This document shows positions 1 through 5,969 of a DNA stretch of 13,861 nucleotides, piece by piece (position 1 is the first letter of the stretch; each line of letters opens with the position of its first letter). Source of the DNA: an uncultured Desulfovibrio sp. (GTDB lineage Bacteria; Desulfobacterota; Desulfovibrionia; Desulfovibrionales; Desulfovibrionaceae); NCBI GenBank assembly GCA_900553065.1, contig USBZ01000052.1, forward strand, positions 1-13,861. Reading direction: 5' to 3'. Under the pieces are notes generated by a model. That model saw nothing but the letters and a program-made list of their open reading frames with translations. It was not told the origin of the DNA and made no database searches. The position numbers were made by a program, and so were the translations under genes.

Positions 1-14
1 GGCTTCGCCTTTTT
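1..14 (+). terminator. Right half of a terminator cut by the window edge
   Basis: The window opens with a GGC-TTC-GCC mini-stem followed by five T residues. This is the shape of the 3' half of an intrinsic terminator with a short TTC(G) loop whose 5' arm lies outside the window. It would end an unseen plus-strand transcript. Only three pairs are visible, so the call is weak. Confidence 0.3.
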
Positions 15-16
15 GG

Positions 17-41
17 AACTCCCCGCATAGCGGGGAGTTTT
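17..41 (+). terminator. Intrinsic terminator, plus strand
   Basis: A perfect 10-bp stem (17-26 with 30-39) with a 3-nt ATA loop leads into a short T run (38-41). It faces right and would end a transcript entering from the left of the window. It sits back to back with the minus-strand terminator at 49-83, so the junction insulates queA from its neighbour. Confidence 0.65.
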
Positions 42-48
42 CAGTCTT

Positions 49-83
49 AAAAAAAAACGGCCCGCCCGGATTCAGGCGAGCCG
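49..83 (-). terminator. Intrinsic terminator of queA
   Basis: On the minus strand, 37 nt after the queA stop codon, a GC-rich hairpin (80-83 with 58-61 and 75-78 with 63-66, one C/A mismatch between, 8-nt loop) is followed by nine uninterrupted U residues in the RNA (the A run at 49-57). This is a textbook Rho-independent terminator in the right place for queA. Confidence 0.85.
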
Positions 84-119
84 CAGAACTTCGTGCTTCA
101 CAAACGTCTGCTGAAAAAA

Positions 120-1217
120 TCAGCGCACGAACATGGCGTCGCCATAGGAGAAGAAACGATACTTCTCCTGCACGGCCTCGGCATAGGCGGAAAGAATGCG
201 CTCCCGCCCGCAGAGGGCAGCCACAAGCATGATGAGTGAGGACTGAGGCAGGTGGAAGTTGGTGATGAGATGATCCACCACCTGGAAGCGGAAACCCGGA
301 TAAATGAAAATGTTGGTCCAGCCGTGCCAGCCGCCTTCGGGAATCATGCCGCCGTTCTGTGCGGCGCAGCCTTCCATCGTACGGCAGGAAGTGGTGCCCA
401 CGGCGATCACGGGGCGTCCCGCCGCCCTGGCTTCACGCACGGCAGCCGCCGTTTCCGGAGAAATTTCCACATACTCGCTGTGCATGGGATGTTCACGGAT
501 GTCTTCCTCACGCACGGGGCTGAAGGTGCCGTAGCCCACATGCAGGGTCACTTCCGCCCAGCCGAAACCGCGCTGCAGAAGCTCCTTTCTCAGCGCGTCG
601 GTAAAATGCAGTCCCGCCGTCGGCGCGGCCACGCTGCCGGACTTGTCCCTGTCGGCATAGATGGTCTGATAGCGGGCGCGATCCTCGACGCTCTGCTCGC
701 GCTTGATGTACGGAGGCAGAGGAAGGCGGCCGATGCGGTTCATGCACTCCACAAGGTCGCCCTTCCAGAACAGCATGACGTCATGCTGGCCGAACTCCTT
801 TTTCTTCAGCACTTCGGCGGCAATGCAGTCGCCAAAGGTCAGCCGGTCTCCCGTGCGGATGTTGCGGGAGGGACGGAGCAGCACTTCCGCCTGCGCATGA
901 CTCCAGCCGTCGCCATCGGTCACGGCGCAGACTCTGAGCAGCGGAGGCGGCGTGAGCAGGAGAAGTTCCGCCTTGCCGCCGGTCGGTCTCTGCCCGAAAA
1001 GACGGGCGGGCACAACGCAGGAATTGTTGGCCACCAGAAGCGCCCCTTCGGGGAGAAAGTCCGCCAGATGGGAAAAGGTGGAATGAATGTTTCTTCCGCT
1101 CGCCCGATCCAGCACCATGAGACGCGACGCCCCGCGTTCCTCAGGCGGATACTGGGCTATGCGTTCCTCGGGGAGTTCGTAATCGTAGCTCGACAGCTGA
1201 AAGTCGGATTCGTTCAT
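120..1217 (-). CDS. queA: S-adenosylmethionine:tRNA ribosyltransferase-isomerase QueA
   Basis: QueA transfers and isomerises the ribosyl group of S-adenosylmethionine onto 7-aminomethyl-7-deazaguanine in the tRNA wobble position, giving epoxyqueuosine, the penultimate step of queuosine synthesis in the cytoplasm. The 365-aa product has the family's usual length and its hallmark blocks in order: LPLPPYI (165-171), SVAAPTAGLHF (195-205), HVGYGTF (226-232), TTSCRTME (275-282), TNIFIYPG (301-308) and DHLITNFHLP (315-324). The frame is open 29 codons further upstream, but that stretch overlaps a hairpin and lacks homology. The ATG at 1217 has AGGG 8 nt upstream and begins MNESDF just before the conserved YDYELPEERIAQ segment. 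The gene lies downstream of the M23 peptidase on the same strand (108-bp gap) and ends at a strong terminator. Confidence 0.97.
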   Translation of the reverse strand: MNESDFQLSSYDYELPEERIAQYPPEERGASRLMVLDRASGRNIHSTFSHLADFLPEGALLVANNSCVVPARLFGQRPTGGKAELLLLTPPPLLRVCAVTDGDGWSHAQAEVLLRPSRNIRTGDRLTFGDCIAAEVLKKKEFGQHDVMLFWKGDLVECMNRIGRLPLPPYIKREQSVEDRARYQTIYADRDKSGSVAAPTAGLHFTDALRKELLQRGFGWAEVTLHVGYGTFSPVREEDIREHPMHSEYVEISPETAAAVREARAAGRPVIAVGTTSCRTMEGCAAQNGGMIPEGGWHGWTNIFIYPGFRFQVVDHLITNFHLPQSSLIMLVAALCGRERILSAYAEAVQEKYRFFSYGDAMFVR

Positions 1218-1243
1218 GATCGTTTCCCTGTTCCGGAGGGTCG

Positions 1244-1302
1244 AAAAAAATAAGGACGGAAGGGCGGGCGCATTCCCCCGGAAAGAAGGAATGCGCCAGC
1301 CC
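1244..1302 (-). terminator. Hairpin with delayed U tract between the M23 gene and queA
   Basis: On the minus strand, 23 nt after the peptidase stop, there is a perfect 10-bp stem (1288-1297 with 1267-1276, 11-nt loop), extended past one G/A mismatch by four further pairs (1299-1302 with 1262-1265). A run of seven Ts on that strand (1244-1250) follows, but only about 11 nt after the stem. It could be a terminator for the peptidase gene, an attenuator in a queA leader or an RNA-processing site. The delayed U tract argues against a fully efficient terminator. Confidence 0.5.
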
Positions 1303-1325
1303 ATGCACTCTGAAAAATCAAAAGA

Positions 1326-2855
1326 TTACTTTTCCGCTACAGCGACATCGCTGTCAAGCAGGGAACGGGCGCTGGCCACGGTCTGCATGAAGCTCGCCTT
1401 CTCCGCCTTCGACACGGGCGCGGAACGCGCGCCGGAAAGGCTGCTGGGATTGACGAACTTTCCGTTCTTCATGACGCGGAAGTCCAGATGCGGTCCGGTG
1501 GCGGTACCCGTTGCACCGACAAAGGCCACAACTTCACCCTGATCCACCCTCTGGCCGACCTTGAGGGAAGAGGCGAAGCGGGAAAGATGCGCGTACTGCG
1601 TTTCGATGCCGCCGCTGTGACGGATGATGAGCGTATTGCCGTAGCCGCCCTTCCAGCCCTTGAAGGTCACCTTGCCGGCGCCGAGAGCCTTGACCGGCGT
1701 GCCGCGGGGAGCGGCATAGTCCACGCCCTGATGTGGACGGACCTTGCCGAAGATGGGGTGCTTGCGGTGCATGGTATAGCCGGAACTGACGCGGGTGAAG
1801 TTGAGCGGCGCCTTGAGAAATTCCGTTTCGAGGGAGCTGCCGTCGGCGGCAAAGTAGTGGGCCGTGCCGCTCTTGTCCACAAAGCGGAAGGCTTCAAAGG
1901 CCGTGCCGTCATTGACGAAGCGGGCGGCGATGATGTTGCCGTAACGGCGGAAATCGTCGCCGAGATATTTCTTTTCCACCACCAGTTCAAAGGTGTCACC
2001 GTCCTGTACCTCATTCACGAAGTTGATCTGATGGCTGAACACCTCGGCCAGCTGCACCGCAAGATTGGCGGATTCGCCGGCATCGGCCATGGCTTCGAAA
2101 AGCGAAGAATGAATGACGCCGCTCACGCGCACGAGTCTGGTATCGAACTCGAACACGTCCACACGGGCCGAAAAACCGTCTTCCGTGCGTTCCACCACAA
2201 GACGGCTTTCTTCGTTGATGTCATAGAAAAAGCTGTTCACCTCGCCCGAGGTCTTGTCGCGTTCCACGCTGAAAAGATGACCGGGCATGAGACGGTTCAG
2301 AGGAAATACGACGGATGCGGCCTTCACGGCCTGATCCGTTTCATTGGCGTTCAGCCACTTGAGGAAGAGCGCTCCGGCATTATCTCCGCTGCGGATGGCG
2401 CTGCGGAACACCTGCGTGCCGCAACCGGAATCCTCCACCATGTAGCGTTCATCCTCTTCCCACGGCACGGCTTCGGAGTAATTCGGAATGCACATACCTT
2501 CTCTGGAGGAAAGAAAAGCGTTCAGTGAATCGTCATAGCGGGCGGAGTTCCCCGCTTCCCCGCCGGACAGTCCGCCCTCTTCCCAGAAATCCATCATCCA
2601 GGAAAGGCCGCTGCCCAGAGAGGCAAGCTGCGTCTGCTCCGGAGCCTTCACATCCATGCCCTCGGCAAAGTCATGCGGTCTGACGGGAGAAACGAAAAGT
2701 TCCGCGCCTGCCTTGCCTGTATCGGCCTGCATGACAAAACCCGGAAGATCGCTCTCCTGAGACAGGAACACGGCTCCGGCGGCAAACGCCGAACCGACCA
2801 GGACACAGCAGAGCACACGGGAGAGCATACGGGAAATTTGATATTTTTTTATCAT
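1326..2855 (-). CDS. Membrane-anchored M23 family murein endopeptidase, MepM/Csd3-like
   Basis: This 509-aa protein should act in the periplasm, cutting peptide cross-links of peptidoglycan. Residues 10-31 form a hydrophobic N-terminal segment after a basic start (MIKKYQISR), fitting a signal anchor or signal peptide. Residues about 32-260 are unrecognised and acidic. About 270-355 resembles the preceding beta domain of MepM/Csd3 proteins (VQDGDTFELVVEKKYLGD, YFAADGSSLETEFLKAPL). The LytM/M23 domain covers about 356-475: HxxxD at His375/Asp379, YAHL at 423 and a GPHLDFRV block with His456. The last motif is normally HxH, but here its second position is Asp458. The start is the ATG before the hydrophobic segment; its ribosome site is weak. 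A 114-codon upstream extension covers the dnaA promoter region and is unlikely. The gene is divergent from dnaA and upstream of queA. Confidence 0.88.
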   Translation of the reverse strand: MIKKYQISRMLSRVLCCVLVGSAFAAGAVFLSQESDLPGFVMQADTGKAGAELFVSPVRPHDFAEGMDVKAPEQTQLASLGSGLSWMMDFWEEGGLSGGEAGNSARYDDSLNAFLSSREGMCIPNYSEAVPWEEDERYMVEDSGCGTQVFRSAIRSGDNAGALFLKWLNANETDQAVKAASVVFPLNRLMPGHLFSVERDKTSGEVNSFFYDINEESRLVVERTEDGFSARVDVFEFDTRLVRVSGVIHSSLFEAMADAGESANLAVQLAEVFSHQINFVNEVQDGDTFELVVEKKYLGDDFRRYGNIIAARFVNDGTAFEAFRFVDKSGTAHYFAADGSSLETEFLKAPLNFTRVSSGYTMHRKHPIFGKVRPHQGVDYAAPRGTPVKALGAGKVTFKGWKGGYGNTLIIRHSGGIETQYAHLSRFASSLKVGQRVDQGEVVAFVGATGTATGPHLDFRVMKNGKFVNPSSLSGARSAPVSKAEKASFMQTVASARSLLDSDVAVAEK

Positions 2856-2931
2856 AACGACTGATGCTTCGAAATTGGCGGAAAAATTAAAAAAAGAATA
2901 GGCATCCGGGAATGTATATAACCAAGAAACT

Positions 2932-2947
2932 GCTTGTTTATGCAAGC
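2932..2947. repeat. Inverted repeat GCTTG-N6-CAAGC
   Basis: Perfect 5-bp arms (2932-2936 and 2943-2947) around a TTTATG spacer, located midway between the divergent starts. It could be an operator half-site pair for either gene. It is short enough to occur by chance. Confidence 0.3.
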
Positions 2948-3037
2948 GTTTTCTGGTAAAAAAATTTATGCCCGGCAGTCTGTACCGACTGTGTCCATCC
3001 CGTATCAGACGATGTGAGTATTCCTGTAATTTCTCTA

Positions 3038-3046
3038 TGTTACAAT
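3038..3046 (+). promoter_or_regulatory. Candidate extended -10 promoter of dnaA
   Basis: TGTTACAAT gives an extended -10 (TG, one base, TACAAT) about 54 bp before the dnaA start codon. No good -35 hexamer is found at 16-18 bp spacing, as is common for extended -10 promoters. Transcription from about 3053 would leave a leader of about 47 nt and would exclude the two upstream in-frame ATGs (2968, 3037) as starts. Confidence 0.35.
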
Positions 3047-3099
3047 ACACCGTCCGGGAGAGCTCCGATAAGAAAAAATTTTTATCCGATGAACCTTCC

Positions 3100-4446
3100 A
3101 TGAACACTCTTTCCAGCCTTTCCCGCTCCGTCCAGAGGACCGGGAACCAGAAGGGAAATGCCGCATCCGCCCCGCATCCCGCGGCGGATTCCGACACCCG
3201 GCTTGTCCGGAGTCTGCTCTGTCGTCATCTCGGAAACGAGAATCCGGACTGGTTTTCTCCCCTCACCTTCCGCCTGCCGGAGCAGGGGAACGATCCCATG
3301 CTGACCGTGTTCATGCCTCACGAACTTTTTTTCCGATGGTATGAAAAACGCGGCAGAAAAGAGCTGGAGCAGGCCGTTCGCAACGCCTTCGGCAGCCGCA
3401 TGTCGGTGTGCTACGAATGGCCGCACGGAAAGAAACAATCTTCCGCCGCTCCTTTTACCGAAGAAAAAAACGAACAGTCTTCCGATTTCGAGAATTTTCT
3501 GCTGAACGGTCGCAACAGAGAAACGGTGTCTCTTTTTCGCGACGCTCTTAAACGCTCTCCTTCCACTCTGCTGCTGAAAGGCCCGTCGGGTTCGGGAAAA
3601 AGCCATCTCATCCGGGCGGCGTACCGGCAGCTCTGCGACCGCTTTCACGGCAGAGTCGTGTTCCTTTCCGGCGCTTCCCTGTTTTCCGAAAGCCGTCCGA
3701 TGGACTGGTTCCGCATGATCGGACACGACACGGAAGCCGTGCTGGTGGATGATCTTCATCTTTTGGAACACGCGCAGCATGCGCAGCGGACGCTTGCCGC
3801 CCTGCTGGACAGTCTGACGGGGCGGGCCTTCTTCATAGGCGCGCTCTCCAGCGACCACTCCCTCCTGCCCGAGCTGAACGACCGGCTCCATTCCCATCTT
3901 TCCTTCCTTCTCCCCGCCCCCGATCTGGACATACGGATGCGTTTTGCACAAATGCGCATGGAACGGGCGGGTCTGCCCGAAAACGGCGCCACGGCGCTGC
4001 TCCTGGCTCGCCGCTGTGTAAGACTGAGGCATATTCAGGGCGTGGTGGAACATGTTCGCCTGCGTTACGAACAAAACGGCCGCATGCCTTCGACGGAAGA
4101 ACTGAACAGAATACTGGAAGCCGCCGGCCCCTCCATGCCCGCCGACGCGGACACGGTCCTTGCCGCCGTGGCTGCCGCCTATGGATGTACAACATCACAA
4201 CTTATCGAAAATAATAGAAAAAAAGAACTTTCTCAGGCCCGGCAGATCGCCATGTATCTCTGCCGGCGCATGCTGGGGGAATCCTATCCGTCGCTTGGTC
4301 GCATCTTCGGCGGCAGAGACCACAGCACTATTATGTATGCCGTGAAAAAAATTGAAAAAATCAAAGTTACGAACAAAGATGTGCACATGCTGATCACAAA
4401 GTTGACGAAACAGTGCGCAAATGGCGTGCCCGGAGGTGCAGAATAA
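3100..4446 (+). CDS. dnaA: Chromosomal replication initiator protein DnaA (divergent form)
   Basis: DnaA binds 9-bp boxes at the origin, oligomerises with ATP and opens the duplex. The 448-aa product shows a variable N-terminal tail (1-32), a domain I-like segment (about 33-107), a short linker and an AAA+ domain: FENFLLNGRN entry, Walker A GPSGSGKS (161-168, Lys167), Walker B LVDD (215-218), sensor I/box VII region ending LNDRLHSH (Arg262) and a sensor II Arg in RLRHIQGVV. Domain IV (about 351-436) carries the ARQIAMYLCR helix and the DnaA signature GGRDHSTIMYAVKKI (404-418). The Walker B/sensor I stretch is far from the usual consensus, and the second box VII arginine is His266, but domain IV is unmistakable. 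The start at 3100 has no clear ribosome site; it suits the likely promoter and domain I. It is the first gene of the dnaA-dnaN-gyrB-gyrA cluster. Confidence 0.93.
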   Translation: MNTLSSLSRSVQRTGNQKGNAASAPHPAADSDTRLVRSLLCRHLGNENPDWFSPLTFRLPEQGNDPMLTVFMPHELFFRWYEKRGRKELEQAVRNAFGSRMSVCYEWPHGKKQSSAAPFTEEKNEQSSDFENFLLNGRNRETVSLFRDALKRSPSTLLLKGPSGSGKSHLIRAAYRQLCDRFHGRVVFLSGASLFSESRPMDWFRMIGHDTEAVLVDDLHLLEHAQHAQRTLAALLDSLTGRAFFIGALSSDHSLLPELNDRLHSHLSFLLPAPDLDIRMRFAQMRMERAGLPENGATALLLARRCVRLRHIQGVVEHVRLRYEQNGRMPSTEELNRILEAAGPSMPADADTVLAAVAAAYGCTTSQLIENNRKKELSQARQIAMYLCRRMLGESYPSLGRIFGGRDHSTIMYAVKKIEKIKVTNKDVHMLITKLTKQCANGVPGGAE

Positions 4447-4483
4447 CTCCGAATGTGCGTCACTTTCCTTCCGGTTCCTGTTT

Positions 4484-4534
4484 TTGTTCCTATAAAAACC
4501 ATTAAAAACAAATGGTTACGCAAGATAGGAACAA
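4484..4534. repeat. Nested inverted repeat in the dnaA-dnaN gap
   Basis: Two concentric perfect inverted repeats share one centre: outer 10-bp arms TTGTTCCTAT (4484-4493) and ATAGGAACAA (4525-4534), inner 7-bp arms AACCATT (4497-4503) and AATGGTT (4511-4517), with a 7-nt A-rich loop. The asymmetric internal loop is 3 nt on one side and 7 nt on the other. It ends 37 nt before the dnaN start. It could be an RNA hairpin in the dnaA-dnaN message, or an operator. A T run does not follow, so it is not a standard terminator. Confidence 0.6.
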
Positions 4535-4571
4535 ACTGACCATATTAAACCCTCTACTACAAGGAATAACT

Positions 4572-5738
4572 ATGTATTTGACCGTAAAAAAGGAACAGAT
4601 CATCGAAGGCCTGCAGAAAGCGGCATCCATCATTCCCAGCAAGGCCGGAGCCGCGTATCTGCGTTCGATCTGGCTTCAGGCTCTGAAGAGCCCTGAAGGA
4701 GACAGACTCACCATCATGTCCACGGACGTAAACATCGAATTCACCGGAACGTATCCGGTGGAGATCCGGGAGGAAGGAACGGCGGGCGTCAACGGGCGCG
4801 CCTTCGTGGAACTTCTGCGTCGTCTTCCCGGAGGAGACATCACGCTCCGTCTCGATGAGGAATCGCATATCCTTTCCGTGGAGCAGGGACGTCGTTCCTA
4901 TAAGCTTCCTACGGTCGATCCCGTCTGGTTCCAGCCTCTGCCTCCCTTCCCCGAAGAAGGCGCGGTTCTCTGGTCCGGCGACTTCTTCCAGGACATCATC
5001 GACAAGGTGGCCTTCTGCATCAGCGATGACGACAGTGCCGAAGGTCTCGCCTGCCTGTACTTCAAGGCCGGTGAGGAAGGAAAGGTGGACGTCTGCGGCC
5101 TGAACGGACATCAGTTCGCCATGGTCCGTTTCATCAACGACGAACTTGCCCGCCTGCTTCCTGAAAACGGTCTGCTCATTCAGAAGAAGTATGTTAATGA
5201 ACTGCGCAAGTGGCTCGGCAGCGACGAAGTCATGCTGAACATCAGCGAACGCCGTTTCCACATCCGCACCGGTTCGGGCAGCGAAACGCTGAGCATTCCC
5301 AGAAGCGCCAACTTCAGCTATCCCGATCATCTGAGCTTCCTTGCCCGTCTGGACGGCGCCAACACCTCTCAGCTCGACGTGGACCGCCGTGAAACGCTGA
5401 ACGCGCTCGATCGTCTGCTCATCTTCAACAACGACAGCGACCGCTGCACCTATTTCCGCTTCTCTCCGCAGGAAGTGGAACTGTCCGCTCAGGGCCAGGA
5501 AACCGGTTCCGCCACCGAACATCTGGAAGGCACCTTCCAGGGCGATCTGGAGCTTATTGCCTTCCCCACCCGCAGCCTGATGGACATTCTGGGACACTTC
5601 CAGTCCGCCAGCCTGCACTACGTCTTCACCGGAGCCGAAGGCCCCTGCGGCATCACCGGTTCCGAGGATGCGGAATACACCGTCATTCTCATGCCCATGA
5701 AGATCGCCGAATCCTCTTACTATACCGAAGAGGAATAA
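4572..5738 (+). CDS. dnaN: DNA polymerase III sliding clamp, beta subunit
   Basis: DnaN forms the dimeric ring that tethers DNA polymerase III and other replication and repair enzymes to DNA. The 388-aa protein has the usual length for three clamp domains (about 1-125, 126-255, 256-388). It begins MYLTVKKEQIIEGLQ, like other clamps, has an early domain I block (SIWLQAL, IMSTDVNIEF) and ends with a VILMPMK segment matching the family's C-terminal IMPMR. Many clamps stop almost at this point, whereas this one continues for 11 residues with an acidic tail ending YYTEEE. The ATG at 4572 has AAGGA (4561-4565) 6 nt upstream. An in-frame ATG at 4512 lies inside the nested dyad and is unlikely. The 125-bp gap from dnaA allows co-transcription. 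The downstream gene is gyrB, not recF. Confidence 0.96.
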   Translation: MYLTVKKEQIIEGLQKAASIIPSKAGAAYLRSIWLQALKSPEGDRLTIMSTDVNIEFTGTYPVEIREEGTAGVNGRAFVELLRRLPGGDITLRLDEESHILSVEQGRRSYKLPTVDPVWFQPLPPFPEEGAVLWSGDFFQDIIDKVAFCISDDDSAEGLACLYFKAGEEGKVDVCGLNGHQFAMVRFINDELARLLPENGLLIQKKYVNELRKWLGSDEVMLNISERRFHIRTGSGSETLSIPRSANFSYPDHLSFLARLDGANTSQLDVDRRETLNALDRLLIFNNDSDRCTYFRFSPQEVELSAQGQETGSATEHLEGTFQGDLELIAFPTRSLMDILGHFQSASLHYVFTGAEGPCGITGSEDAEYTVILMPMKIAESSYYTEEE

Positions 5739-5745
5739 CGTTCCT

Positions 5746-5777
5746 GCGGGCAGGGGAAACAGGCCTCCTCTGCCCGC
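5746..5777 (+). terminator. Hairpin after dnaN, possible weak terminator
   Basis: Starting 8 nt after the dnaN stop, GCGGGCAG (5746-5753) pairs perfectly with CTGCCCGC (5770-5777); one G-U and two G-C pairs extend it to 11 bp around a 10-nt loop. The following sequence (CTCTTATG) is only weakly U-rich, so termination may be partial. A promoter for gyrB lies downstream, consistent with separate transcription of gyrB. Confidence 0.4.
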
Positions 5778-5882
5778 CTCTTATGCCTGCGACAGGAAAT
5801 TGAAGGGCACCCTCCCTTTTTAGAGCCTTCAGGAGCCTGTCTGCGCCGATTTCATGTGTCGGCCCATCCCCTGCACAGGGAT

Positions 5883-5911
5883 TTGAAGTTTTCTTCGTTT
5901 TCGTATATACT
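5883..5911 (+). promoter_or_regulatory. Sigma-70-type promoter of gyrB
   Basis: TTGAAG (5883-5888) and TATACT (5906-5911) are separated by the ideal 17 bp. The -35 matches 4 of 6 and the -10 matches 5 of 6 consensus bases. Transcription would begin near 5918, giving a leader of about 50 nt that contains a 7-bp hairpin. A small ATCCC-N7-GGGAT dyad directly abuts the -35 box on its upstream side. gyr promoters are often supercoiling-sensitive in other bacteria; nothing here proves that. Confidence 0.65.
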
Positions 5912-5925
5912 GAAAGACTCTCGAT

Positions 5926-5944
5926 GCCCCGGAGCCGCCGGGGC
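5926..5944 (+). promoter_or_regulatory. Stem-loop in the gyrB leader
   Basis: GCCCCGG (5926-5932) pairs perfectly with CCGGGGC (5938-5944) around a 5-nt loop. It would sit about 8 nt from the predicted 5' end of the gyrB message and 15 nt before the ribosome-binding site. A stable 5' hairpin at this place commonly protects an mRNA from decay; a regulatory role is inference. Confidence 0.45.
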
Positions 5945-5969
5945 CAACAAATATCATTCAGGAATTCCC

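Larger units (their letters stand above)
2856..3099. other. AT-rich divergent intergenic region upstream of dnaA
   Basis: These 244 bp separate the divergent peptidase gene and dnaA. They are visibly richer in A+T than their surroundings, with A/T tracts at 2872-2898, 2957-2969 and 3072-3085. They hold a dyad GCTTG-N6-CAAGC (2932-2947) and three same-orientation TTTATNC words (2937, 2965, 3081). No TTATCCACA-type DnaA box is present; the nearest is the complement of 2914-2922 (TTATATACA), one base off the relaxed TTWTNCACA form. A minus-strand promoter for the peptidase gene may use TTGCAT (2945-2940) with TATATA (2920-2915) at 19-bp spacing, but it is weak. The position beside dnaA makes this an origin candidate; that is inference. 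Confidence 0.45.
5739..5969 (+). other. Structured dnaN-gyrB intergenic region
   Basis: This 231-bp gap holds no credible gene. It contains a chain of small dyads: an 11-bp stem just after dnaN (5746-5777), a 6-bp pair GACAGG/CCTGTC (5791-5796 with 5836-5841), GCCGA/TCGGC (5845-5849 with 5859-5863) and ATCCC/GGGAT (5866-5870 with 5878-5882), the last abutting the -35 box of the gyrB promoter. A further stem (5926-5944) lies in the gyrB leader. No known RNA family was recognised. Confidence 0.5.

Noticed and set aside
1218..1304. 29-residue N-terminal extension of QueA
   Set aside because: It spans a strong hairpin and poly-T, has no family similarity, and the ATG at 1217 has a suitable ribosome site and family-typical start.
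2856..3197. 114-residue N-terminal extension of the M23 peptidase
   Set aside because: It would overlap the start of dnaA and the whole divergent promoter region. The natural start lies just before the hydrophobic anchor at 2855.
4512..4571. 20-residue N-terminal extension of DnaN from the ATG at 4512
   Set aside because: That ATG lies inside the nested inverted repeat without a ribosome site, whereas the ATG at 4572 has AAGGA at 6 nt and gives the usual clamp N-terminus.
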